From contig OX442428.1 of the NCBI GenBank assembly GCA_949361645.1, forward strand, positions 7,414,964-7,478,963: a DNA stretch of 64,000 nucleotides. Direction: 5' to 3'. A program made the translations under genes and the position numbers. The notes below the pieces were generated by a model, which saw only the letters and a program-made list of their open reading frames with translations, had not been told where the DNA came from and searched no databases. The stretch is from Spongilla lacustris. Lineage: Eukaryota > Porifera > Demospongiae > Spongillida > Spongillidae. Below, piece after piece: positions 38,882-48,545 of this stretch (its first letter is position 1; each line of letters begins with the position of its first letter).

Positions 38882-41800
38882 CTGAAGGGTTGGGTACATT
38901 AGTGGACCTGAAGGGTTGGGTACATTAGTGGACCTGAAGGGTTTGGTACATTAGTGGACCTGAAGGGTTGGGTACATTAGTGGACCTGAAGGGTTGGGTA
39001 CATTAGTGGACCTGAAGGGTTTGGTACATTAGTGGACCTGAAGGGTTGGGTACATTAGTGGACCTGAAGGGTTGGGTACATTAGTGGACCTGAAGGGTTG
39101 GGTACATTAGTGGACCTGAAGGGTTGGGTACATTAGTGGATCTGAAGGGTTGGGTACATTAGTGGACCTGAAGGGTTGGGTACAATAGTGGACCTGAAGG
39201 GTTGGGTACATTAGTGGACCTGAAGGGTTGGGTACATTAGTGGACCTGAAGGGTTGGGTACATTAGTGGACCTGAAGGGTTGGGTACATTAGTGGACCTA
39301 AAGGGTTGGGTACATTAGTGGACCTGAAGGGTTGGGTACATTAGTGGACCTGAAGGGTTGGGTACATTAGTGGACCTGAAGGGTTGGGTACATTAGTGGA
39401 CCTGAAGGGTTGGGTACATTAGTGGACCTGAAGGGTTGGGTACATTAGTGGACCTGAAGGGTTGGGTACATTAGTGGACCTGAAGGGTTGGGTACATTAG
39501 TGGACCTGAAGGGTTGGGTACATTAGTGGACCTGAAGGGTTGGGTACATTAGTGGACCTGAAGGGTTGGGTACATTAGTGGACCTGAAGGGTTGGGTACA
39601 TTAGTGGACCTGAAGGGTTGGGTACATTAGTGGACCTGAAGGGTTGGGTACATTAGTGGACCTGAAGGGTTGGGTACAATAGTGGACCTGAAGGGTTGGG
39701 TACATTAGTGGACCTGAAGGGTTGGGTACATTAGTGGACCTGAAGGGTTGGGTACATTAGTGGACCTGAAGGGTTGGGTACATTAGTGGACCTGAAGGGT
39801 TGGGTACATTAGTGGACCTGAAGGGTTGGGTACATTAGTGGACCTGAAGGGTTGGGTACAATAGTGGACCTGAAGGGTTGGGTACATTAGTGGACCTGAA
39901 GGGTTGGGTACATTAGTGGACCTGAAGGGTTGGGTACATTAGTGGACCTGAAGGGTTGGGTACATTAGCGGACCTGAAGGGTTGGGTACATTAGTGGACC
40001 TGAAGGGTTGGGTACATTAGCGGACCTGAAGGGTTGGGTACATTAGTGGACCTGAAGGGTTGGGTACATTAGTGGACCTGAAGGGTTGGGTACATTAGTG
40101 GACCTGAAGGGTTGGGTACATTAGTGGACCTGAAGGGTTGGGTACATTAGTGGACCTGAAGGGTTGGGTACATTAGTTGACCTGAAGGGTTGGGTACATT
40201 AGTGGACCTGAAGGGTTGGGTACATTAGTGGACCTGAAGGGTTGGGTACATTAGTGGACCTGAAGGGTTGGGTACATTAGTGGACCTGAAGGGTTGGGTA
40301 CAATAGTGGACCTGAAGGGTTGGGTACAATAGTGGACCTGAAGGGTTGGGTACATTAGTGGACCTGAAGGGTTGGGTACATTAGTGGACCTGAAGGGTTG
40401 GGTACATATGTTAATGCCCCATGGATGATATCATAACAGCTGAGGCCATGAGTGGCAAGGTGATCAACCTCTGCCCCACAATGGTATTGCAGGAATGATA
40501 TGGGGTCTGCATAGAAAAGTATACCTATGGCTAATTGAATGGTGACATCAATAGATTCTAAACACATATACGTAAGAATCATTTCACCATGCACACTCAC
40601 AGAAGATTATTTTAAACAGCTGTTCACATTTTTATGGCTGTTATTTATCATGTGTATGTATTTTATGTTTGCAGTATTGTATTGTAACAACAAACATTAT
40701 GCTAACGATTTATTTGGCTGGGCATGATCTCAAGGTCTCTTGAAAACATACCTTAAAAAACAACTATCAGAGTGTGTTGTTGGCTGGAAGGAAGTGTTAA
40801 GTATGTAAACAAATTTTAAGCATTAAAAACTGGTGTATCAATATAGTTACCTACATGTATATACTACCTGAAATGATCCCACCCCACCTCCCCCCCCCCC
40901 CCCCCCCCAGGTGCCAATAAATCTGCATGCATGTATGTGCCACTTCTGTGATGTACACACTATACACATAGCAACCCTCCTAATCACCCTGTTAAAAATT
41001 AAATGAGAAGTTACCACAGTGCACACAGTCTAACCTGATATAGCAGTTGTAGCTGGTGTGAAGGGAGGTGATGATGGTGTGAAGGGAGGTGATGATGGTG
41101 TGAAGGAAGGTGATGATGGTGTGAAGGAAGGTGATGATGGTGTGAAGGGAGGTGATGATGGTGTGAAGGGAGGTGATGATGGTGTGAAGGGAGGTGATGA
41201 TGGTGTGAAGGAAGGTGATGATGGTGTGAAGGGAGGTGATGATGGTGTGAAGGGAGGTGATGATGGTGTGAAGGAAGGTGATGATGGTGTGAAGGGAGGT
41301 GATGATGGTGTGAAGGGAGGTGATGATGGTGTGAAGGAAGGTGATGATGGTGTGAAGGGAGGTGATGATGGTGTGAAGGAAGGTGATGATGGTGTGAAGG
41401 GAGGTGATGATGGTGTGAAGGGAGGTGATGATGGTGTGAAGGGAGGTGATGATGGTGTGAAGGGAGGTGATGATGGTGTGAAGGGAGGTGATGATGGTGT
41501 GAAGGGAGGTGATGATGGTGTGAAGGAAGGTGATGAGCTAACTATATAAGGGAGTGGGAATGTAAGTTAAAGGGGATAAACCCAATGTCCTTTTAATATA
41601 TTATTGTGGGTGATCCCCCCACACCCACCCTTCCTTATATAAGCGTGCAGTAAAACTAAACATGGAGATAGGCCTACATGTACAGAGATTGTCAAGTTTT
41701 CAGTTTTTGTTCAATGTTTCAGTTAATGAATTGTTCTATATAAACATGTTTATTGATTACTAAGCTAACCTGGTGTGCTTATAGAGGAAGTGGGTGGAGC

Positions 41801-42448
41801 TGCAATAGAGGAAACTACAATAGAGGAGGTGAGTGGAGCTGCAATAAAGGAAGTGGATAGAGCTACTATCGCAGAAGTGGTTGGAGATGCAACAGAGGAA
41901 GTGATTGGAGCTGCAATAGAGGAGACTGCAATAGAGGAGGTGAGTGGAGCTGCAATAAAGGAAGTGGATAGAGCTACTATCGCAGAAGTGGTTGGAGATG
42001 CAACAGAGGAAGTGATTGGAGCTGCAATAGAGGAGACTGCAATAGAGGAGGTGAGTGGAGTTGCAATAAAGGAAGTGGATAGAGCTACTATCGCAGAAGT
42101 GGTTGGAGATGCAACAGAGGAAGTGATTGGAGCTGCAATAGAGGAGACTGCAATAGAGGAGGTGAGTGGAGTTGCAATAAAGGAAGTGGATAGAGCTACT
42201 ATCGCAGAAGTGGTTGGAGATGCAACAGAGGAAGTGATTGGAGCTGCAATAGAAGAAACTACAATAGAGGAGGTGAGTGGAGCTGCAATAAAGTAAGTGA
42301 ATAGAGCTGTAATAGAGAAAATGTTTGTATCTGCCTGTAGTATGGAGGAAGTGGATGGAGCAGCAACAGAGGAAGTGGGTGGAGATGAAGTTATGTATAA
42401 TAGTATTGGGTATGATTTTCTTAACTTCAATGATATTATGCCAGATCT

Positions 42449-42482
<34 letters not shown>

Positions 42483-42784
42483 TAGTATTTCAAGCTTCAC
42501 CCTGCACTGTGCCGTTTATCATTTCTGAATCAGCCAATGCTAGGTCCCCTACCATGCTTGTAGTATGAGGCCAGACCTACTATACATATCTGCACACACA
42601 GTCACTATTCAAATAGTACGACGTTCATGTACCTTGAGAGCTCGCAGGACGCAGTCCACATGCAATCGCAACAAGAGCGACCAGCTGTGCCGATTGGAGA
42701 TCAAGAAAAGAAAGCTGGGTCAGACACGAAGGATACGGCCCTCATAACCGCAATGATGAAACTTACCCACAGTTTGATAGCCAT
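38610..42784 (-). CDS. Gene C: stalk-transmembrane protein with tyrosine-bearing tail
   Basis: Exons supported: Ser/Thr stalk with 37-residue repeats (left end 41770), second stalk exon 41035-41541 (7-residue repeats) and final TM/tail exon 38610-38881. All junctions are phase 1 and in frame: STP|V, then TAIS|GPSMM. A short exon-like element with a strong donor lies at 42767-42784. The 5' ectodomain is not visible: no signal peptide or Ig/FN3 exon was found between 42.8 and 48.3 kb. The gene may be truncated, or may start at the short element. It is a paralogue of gene C' at 59006-61750. Confidence 0.65.
38878..40408. repeat. 26-bp minisatellite, 59 units, each carrying a 3' splice site
   Basis: The unit starts GGACCTGAAGGGTTGGGTAC and ends ATTAGT. 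From the first to the last start is 1508 bp, exactly 58 periods. On the gene strand each unit reads CACTAATG (branchpoint-like), ACCCAACCCTTCAG (pyrimidine tract and acceptor) and then GTCCA, the first bases of the TM exon. A few units have single changes (ATTAG to AATAG, GGACC to GGATC). Confidence 0.97.
40891..40909. repeat. Poly-C tract in gene C intron
   Basis: About 19 C. Others of similar size lie at 3042, 19243, 23000, 33629, 38266, 42450, 47607, 52614, 57828 and 61501, with G runs at 16567, 22893 and 60931. Confidence 0.9.
41035..41541 (-). CDS. Gene C stalk exon of 7-residue repeats (21-bp coding minisatellite)
   Basis: The gene strand reads VSSSPSFTPSSPPF and then about 22 copies of TPSSPPF or TPSSPSF, ending TPATTAIS. 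The exon is 507 nt, phase 1 on both sides, with acceptor TATATAG and donor G|GTTAGA. A Pro/Ser/Thr-rich extended, O-glycosylated rod is expected. The opposite-strand KGGDDGV frame is a shadow. The exon is absent from the paralogue. Confidence 0.7.
41770..42390 (-). CDS. Gene C stalk exon of 37-residue repeats
   Basis: Four copies of a 111-bp coding unit give Ser/Thr/Ala/Ile-rich repeats (SIAAPITSSVASPTTSAIV, ALSTSFIATPLTSS) ending STP before the donor GTTAGC. The 5' boundary is unclear because no good acceptor was found before the poly-C run at 42450-42479. The open frame itself continues to that run. Confidence 0.65.
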
Positions 42785-42860
42785 CGACAGAATCAACTGA
42801 CCCAAAAAATAGAAAGTATTAACTATAACATTTGACGACTGCACGACCGTTTATATTAGC
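42767..42860 (-). promoter_or_regulatory. TATA-like box and short exon-like element upstream of gene C
   Basis: The gene strand has AATATAAACGG (42847-42857), then about 63 bp to ATGGCTATCAAACTGTGG, followed by GTAAGT. The equivalent TTATATAAACGG sits the same distance from the same ATG in gene C' (61813-61824). Alternatively, TTTTTTGGGTCAG just before could be an acceptor of a 30-nt phase-1 exon (DSVDGYQTV). Confidence 0.35.
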
Positions 42861-43088
42861 ACATTTTAAAAATTGTATTCTTAAGGGTATATTTGAAGTG
42901 TACAAAATATACTCCCGTGAGTATATTCATATACCACCGCGTATTTCAAATTCCACACATATCCCACTGTTTACATATGTATGTATATACCACACAATGC
43001 ATTCATAAGCACGTACATTTTCTATAATAACACTAAAAGAGGAAACATAAACAACAAAACGACAGAACAAAAGAATGAAATAAAAGTG

Positions 43089-43440
43089 TTAATCCAATTT
43101 TGGCAATTCTGCCGGTAGCCCAGCACCATCATCCATTCCAACACCACTTCTCCACTTGGTGTGAGAACCACGCAAGCAAAGATTTGTTGCTCGAAAACTC
43201 AGCCTTGCACTCAGCCATCCTGTAGTTTGCCCCAGTGGTTTCTCCCATTTAATGCTAATGCTTTGGGCTCTACCCAGTATTCCATCAGTAGATAAAACAA
43301 AAGGGGTAAAAGATGCTCGACGTGCTTCAGCTGCACTGTTGTTCTTCTCTTCTTCTGCTGAGAAAAGTACTGCAACTGTGTTCCGATGTATGTGCGATGG
43401 TGCATCGGTGTCTACTACTCGAACATTTTTTATTGTTAAG
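43089..43440 (-). mobile_element. Retroelement pol C-terminal fragment
   Basis: Open frame with EARRASFTPFVLSTDGILG, SIKWEKPLGQTTGWLSARLS and RATNLCLRGSHTKWRSGVGM, DDGAGLPAELP and a stop. Same family as 24440-24590 (plus) and 61937-62200 (plus). Confidence 0.55.
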
Positions 43441-43664
43441 GGAGTATTTATGAAGTGTACATAACTATGCAATGTACTCCAGTGAGTATATAAGTCCTAC
43501 CCCAGAAGAATTCCACACATATCCCACTGTTTACTACATACGTGTACCACACAATGCATTCATGTTAGGATATTCTGCACCTATTGCTCGCTGGCTTCGA
43601 TCTGCAGAAAGAAGTTTCAGCCAGGGAAAAAGAATAATGAAATATACATGTTTCACTAAGACTC

Positions 43665-43948
43665 ACAAGATATAAAAACATTCTCTCTGAGAAAGTTAGT
43701 GGTATATAGGATTTGAAGGCAATGGTGGTGTAAAAAGGAAGGGAACAAGGGATTCAGTGGAGATATACAATAATTATTCCTATATTTAGCAACATGATTG
43801 TAATGACGTTCTATATATACAGTGCTAAATATAGGAATAATTATTGTATATCTCCACTGAATCCCTTGTTCCCTTCCTTTTTCACCACCATTGCCTTCAA
43901 ATCCTATATACCACTAACTTTCTCAGAGAGAATGTTTTTATATCTTGT
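43665..43948. mobile_element. Foldback MITE with 126-bp inverted arms and a 31-bp loop
   Basis: 43665-43791 and 43823-43948 are near-perfect inverse complements, starting ACAAGATATAAAAACATTCT and CTCTGAGAAAGTTAGTGGT and ending TTCCTATATTTAGCA. There is no coding capacity. A diverged relative is at 27041-27283. Confidence 0.9.
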
Positions 43949-44089
43949 TTCATTCTTTTTTTTTTTAATACTAGTATACAGGTGTACACGTAGTACAATG
44001 TAGACAGACGATAAATCCAGCCTTTATTGTAATTCCCATTTTAATTTATTGCCTAGCAACACAATGTTTACAGTTATGATACATTTGCA

Positions 44090-44345
44090 GCTGTTCCATT
44101 AGTTAGAAACTCGCGCGCCAAGCTTTCCCTCTTAGAAGCTCGTTTCTCGTCTGAGTTCAGTTCATAATGTCGCATCTTAGAAGCTCGCACCGCAACAGAA
44201 TTCTTTTCCTGTTGCCACCTCTTAGAAGCTCGGTTCGACTCAGATTTGCGAGCAGACGCCCGCCTTTGTTCAGCATCAGCATCGTACCGAACTCGGGAGG
44301 ACTCTAACTCATAGCCTCGATTTAGGAGGTATTCCTCTCTTCACT
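44090..44345 (-). other. Decayed basic open frame, origin unknown
   Basis: The minus strand gives ADAEQRRASARKSESNRASK, RWQQEKNS, VRASKMRHYELNSDEKRASK, an Arg/Ala/Ser-rich repeat-like peptide without splice support. It resembles the plus-strand frame at 30958-31100 in style. It may derive from the N-terminal region of a transposon protein. The surrounding 44350-46580 has no gene that I can support beyond the plus-strand IHDT-type frame at 44819-45034. Confidence 0.3.
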
Positions 44346-46595
44346 TAGCTTTCCTCTTTCATAGCCGTAAAGGCATTTTGACAAAAACAACTTCGCTAGC
44401 TTAAAATGGTGAGCAAAACTAAAAATACAAATGAAACTCCCACCTGTTCCAATCATACCACGATACATTATACGTGAAACATTGTCATGGAAACGGTTTT
44501 AATATAGCTAACTCTCTATATTACGTACTTATATCTTGGCGCGCGAGAACAGCCAAATTTCGTATATCGGTTATACCTGAAGATGTATTGTCAGGAAATT
44601 CTACGATTTTTGGTGTAACTGGCGCTCTTTAAAACCTTTCCTATCTCGAGTTATACTCACCCATAAAGACGACGACGACGACGACGACTATGGACAAATT
44701 ACGGTCTGGGAACGAGAACTACGAGCTTTTTTGTTCTCTTAAAGTAAACGGTCTGGCGACTTGAACAAAACATGAAAATGATCGTCTTTAAAGAGCTACG
44801 CTATCCGTTTCTCGGTTCGTGAGTTATACGCGGGACGCGGTTTTTTTAAATGATATTCATGATACGGCACAAATCCTATATGAGAGTTACTGCCGTTACT
44901 CTCAATACAGGTATAATAAAAGCATGAACTTCGAAAAATTTGTTAGATTCCAAGCCCCCACTTTATTTTGCACAAAACAGAATAGCTTCAATGATATAAT
45001 ATTCAGGACCACTCTGTTTACATCCACCTGCTGAGGTTGTAGTAGACTTTATTTGGGTCATGTGTCAACTAGTGCGCATGATATTTTATCAATGCCACTG
45101 TTCTCGGGTGCATAGTTGAATTATTTGAATGCCACTGAGGACTCCATGCATCATGATACCAGACCAAAAGGAGCATTTGTGTCACACATTATACTACATC
45201 AGAGCAGCCTTCTGGACTACCATAGATATACATATTGGAAATTGTACTAGAAACTAGAAGTGTCCAGCACTGCTCTATAGACTTGCAGCTCGTGACAAAT
45301 CTTTTTCTCTCCCTTTCTTGTGTTATTGCAGTCCTCCCTTGTTCATAATTCCACCACTTGTTGTACCAAGAACTAGGAATATCCAGGCAATAGACCTGTA
45401 CTTAATGCAAGCCCAACTAAAAGCTATAGCTATCATTACAAGGTCACAAGTCCACTGACACACCAGGTGTGAGATCCACACTAATTTGGAAATACATGTT
45501 GATTGTAAACAGAATTCACTCAACTTTAGCATTAGCATTCAATTTAGTTTGGGGACCTGACTGATAGTTATACAGTCTGGGAACAACTGCACATTGAATT
45601 TATTCCTGTCACCAACTTCAACTTAATGGCAAGTACAATTTCTCCAGCTGCAATATGGCCAGATAGCGTCTTAAAGTATGCATCCATAAGCATTACAGGT
45701 ATTTTAATAAGAGGTTGACATAATAATATTCATGCTAAAAGGTAGACATAAATGACTTCATATAATAGAGGACTGTAACGTCAAAACAGTACATGTACAT
45801 CCCGACCTGCACGTGTTAAAGCCAGTGAGCTTTAAATGAAACTGTGTTGACATGTAGATGTGAATGATGAGGGGTCAGATTTAGGACCAGAAAGGGTAAC
45901 ACAGAGGCAGCCAGGGAGCTGTACAACAAGGCAATAAGTGGGTGTGGTCTTGGCCTTATCTTGGCACAGCTATCACTTCCACTGTACAAAGTAACCTCCT
46001 ATGCATTTTTACACCAAGAATGCCAAAGTTGGGAACACATTGGAAACATGTGCTGAACCCCTAGTAGGTACATGTACTGTCTTCCATACTAGATGATGTA
46101 GATGTTGCAGCAACAATGACTGAATGCTGTTAGATGGACCACTGGTTTTCCGCAATATGCAATCAACATGTTGCATGTTGGTTGCCATACCACTTGATTT
46201 TATGTATGTACTTATTTGTTGGGCAGCTCATTATTACCTATTTTATTCAGCACATTGCCTTAAAAATGCTCAGTTTGAAAATCTATTTGATAACCTTTGA
46301 AGCTCTATTTTATATTCCAAGGATGTTGTAAGTGAGGGTGGGGCCTCCGCATGGCTCTCTGCTCTAAAGGGCATGGTGTTTCCTTACATAAAGAAGATTT
46401 AAGAAATCCTTATCTACGTTACGGTTGGTAGCCCCCACTTGCTTCCATCCAATGTATGCTTGTGAATTCTATTTCAGTTGAACATGCTCCAAACTGTCCT
46501 TGCGGCTCTAACAATGAGAGTTGTAACATTGCTGCAAGTTTGCTCAATTAAGTATGTGATGGAGCCAGGCTTACAGCCTTATCAGGAGAGCACTT

Positions 46596-46785
46596 GAAGT
46601 ACAGTACACCAAATGTTAGTGACAACATTTGCCTAGGTGTAGATGGGAGATTTTTTGGTGCAGGAAAATCCTTCCTTGATGTCAAGATTTTCAATCTATC
46701 AAAAAGAACAAACTTCAATCATGATACTGCAATACAGGAAGTTGAACATGGTTGCTATCCTCACTTGCTTTTCAACATATGGTGA
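46596..46785 (+). mobile_element. Retroelement endonuclease-like fragment
   Basis: The plus strand reads NICLGVDGRFFGAGKSFLDV, KIFNLSKRTNFNHDTAIQEV, EHGCYPHLLFN, matching the conserved GFW...AFFDVRVFNP...REVEHxSFTPLVFS block downstream of RT in invertebrate LINE-like elements. It is truncated at both ends. Confidence 0.5.
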
Positions 46786-46929
46786 GTTGTGCCCAGGCCT
46801 GTAGCCACTATCGTGTGCTGACAAGAAAGAACAGCTTCTTACTTTGAGTAAAAAAATAACCTTTCACTTAGTAATGTTCTTTCAATTAAGTTTTTCACAT
46901 GACCACCCACGTAATGTATAGTGTTAACA

Positions 46930-47608
46930 AGGGCGGATCTAGGGTTTTGGGAAAGGGGGGGTCCGATAAATATATTCACAACTGGGAGGGTACGGGAGGG
47001 GGCGTGCCCCCTCCCGTGACAGCAAGGGGGCCTGGGGGAGCGCTGATGCCCCAGCCACTTTTTGCTTTTGCGTTTATTTAGCATGAAATTCACAGTGATA
47101 TCCAATACAAACATCATGCGATTACTAGAGCCTGCGCTTGCATGGATAGCGACGAGAAAACTCTTCATTTTTCACAATGCTACGGTTCCTACTGCTACTT
47201 CGTGACGCAAAGCTTTTGTGAATTTGTGACCGAAGCGTGCACGTGGCCATGCACCAGCTACATGTCGGTTTATAAACGACTCGCGTATGTTTTACTATAG
47301 TATTAGTACTTTTAGTTTGTTTAGCTCTATAGCTACGGTAATAACCTGTATTCAAAAAGAATCTGAGATCCGATCGCGATCGCGCGATTACATTAAATAC
47401 CAATTAACCACACATGCAAAATTAAATTTCGTTAATAGGAAGATTTAGTTAGATCGATTTAGATCCCGCTTGGCTAGAACGATGTGCAAGCCTGCAAATC
47501 CAAGGACGGTAACATGCAGAACGCTGCATAGATTACAGTATGCATCACGTCATTCTTATGCATTACGTCATTCTTCATATAGGAAATGGGGGGTCCGGAC
47601 CCCCTGGA

Positions 47609-47639
<31 letters not shown>

Positions 47640-47652
47640 TCCGCCCCTGAGT
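46930..47652. mobile_element. ~720-bp non-autonomous element with GGGCGGATCTAGGG-type inverted ends
   Basis: The left end reads AGGGCGGATCTAGGGTTTTG and the right end, inverted, reads CAGGGGCGGATTTAGGGG. Poly-G/C lies just inside the right end, and GGGGGTCC blocks lie inside both. No transposase frame was recognised. The ends resemble the element at 60916-61542. Confidence 0.6.
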
Positions 47653-47799
47653 GTAGCATCTGACATTTCACTTGTCTGTCAGTCGGTTTGGCCATCGATC
47701 AGTTTCAATCTTACTTGCTTTTCCCACTTGCAATGCTCATAATTTAAATATCTGCATAGTTTCTTGAGTGAACAATAATGTCGATGTATTACATTATTG

Positions 47800-48545
47800 T
47801 AACCAAGCTGGCCCAGGGGCATCTCAATGGAGTTGGCCACATCTGATTTGGGGTGTCCCCACAGCCCATGTGATGCAAGCCTCCCCTCATTTGGAGTGAA
47901 GCTTGTTAATGATAAGTTGTACTTTCCAACCAGAGATAATTTTTCTGCCCAGATGCACATTACCTTTTGTCCTCATGGCAGTTCCAATCTTTAGTTGGTT
48001 GAATAAGGCGGAAAGTAATAAGAATTTTTTTTTTAATGCCATCAGTAGAAAACGATTTTAAAATAAGATGTTTGAAACTGCCTACTGAAACTATGCTACA
48101 CATTGCTATGCCGTACATTTTTTTTCTTCTTGTGTAATATACCATCATGGGGATTTAAAAATTAGGGGAAAGATAACAGTTCAAACTACAGTAGTCATGC
48201 AGCAGGCTATTGAAACATCCCCACCTCACTGGCAGTTGGCAAACTAAGAAACAAAAATGTTGTTTTAAGGTGAAACACACATCAATTACATCTGACACCA
48301 CTGAATCGCTCAAACATTTGGAAACTATCTATAACAATATACATTGTAATTACAGGTCATCTTTAGTGATGTTCACACATCTACCGACCACATAAGGATA
48401 TTTCACAGATGCAATACTTCCATCCTCCTCCTCCTTCCACATCTGATCTTCTCCACCATTGGAGTTGCTAACAAAACATTTGGTATGTCCTCCTCCATCA
48501 ACCTGATAGGTGAGCACCTTTCCATGTAGCCATGAAGCAACTACA
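47800..48545. repeat. Source half of an inverted duplication (ricin gene 3' end and downstream)
   Basis: The minus strand of this stretch matches the plus strand of 56914-57640, covering the end of the last ricin exon, its 3' flank (AGTGGTGTCAGAT, GTGTGTTTCAC, TGCCAACTGCCAG) and a further segment (CTGCCATGAGGACA, CTGGTTGGAAAGTA, AAGCTTCACTCCAAAT). Confidence 0.85.

Larger units (their letters stand above)
37317..42950. repeat. Segmental duplication block, copy 1 (contains gene C)
   Basis: It is collinear with 57785-61885. Matching landmarks: TTACTAAGAATAATAATAAC (37362 and 57853), the GGTGGACATAAC/poly-C segment (38240 and 58630), the TM exon (38610 and 59006), the 26-bp array, AACAGCTGAGGCCATGAG (40434 and 60127), the stalk exon and the TATA/short-exon module (42767 and 61733). 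Differences include array length, a ~1.1-kb deletion in copy 2 and a transposon in copy 2. Confidence 0.9.

Noticed and set aside
38878..40408. CRISPR array or centromeric satellite
   Set aside because: The units are contiguous without unique spacers, the setting is an animal intron, and the array is single-locus sized. The same applies to 21258-21487 and 18020-18345.
41058..41549. Plus-strand 163-codon frame with KGGDDGV repeats
   Set aside because: It is the shadow of the minus-strand stalk exon, which has splice sites, correct phase and neighbours on its strand.
48350..48361. C-terminal KDDL of gene E as an ER-retention signal
   Set aside because: It resembles KDEL but the third residue is not Glu, no signal peptide is known for the gene, and a copy elsewhere ends differently. 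Too weak to claim.
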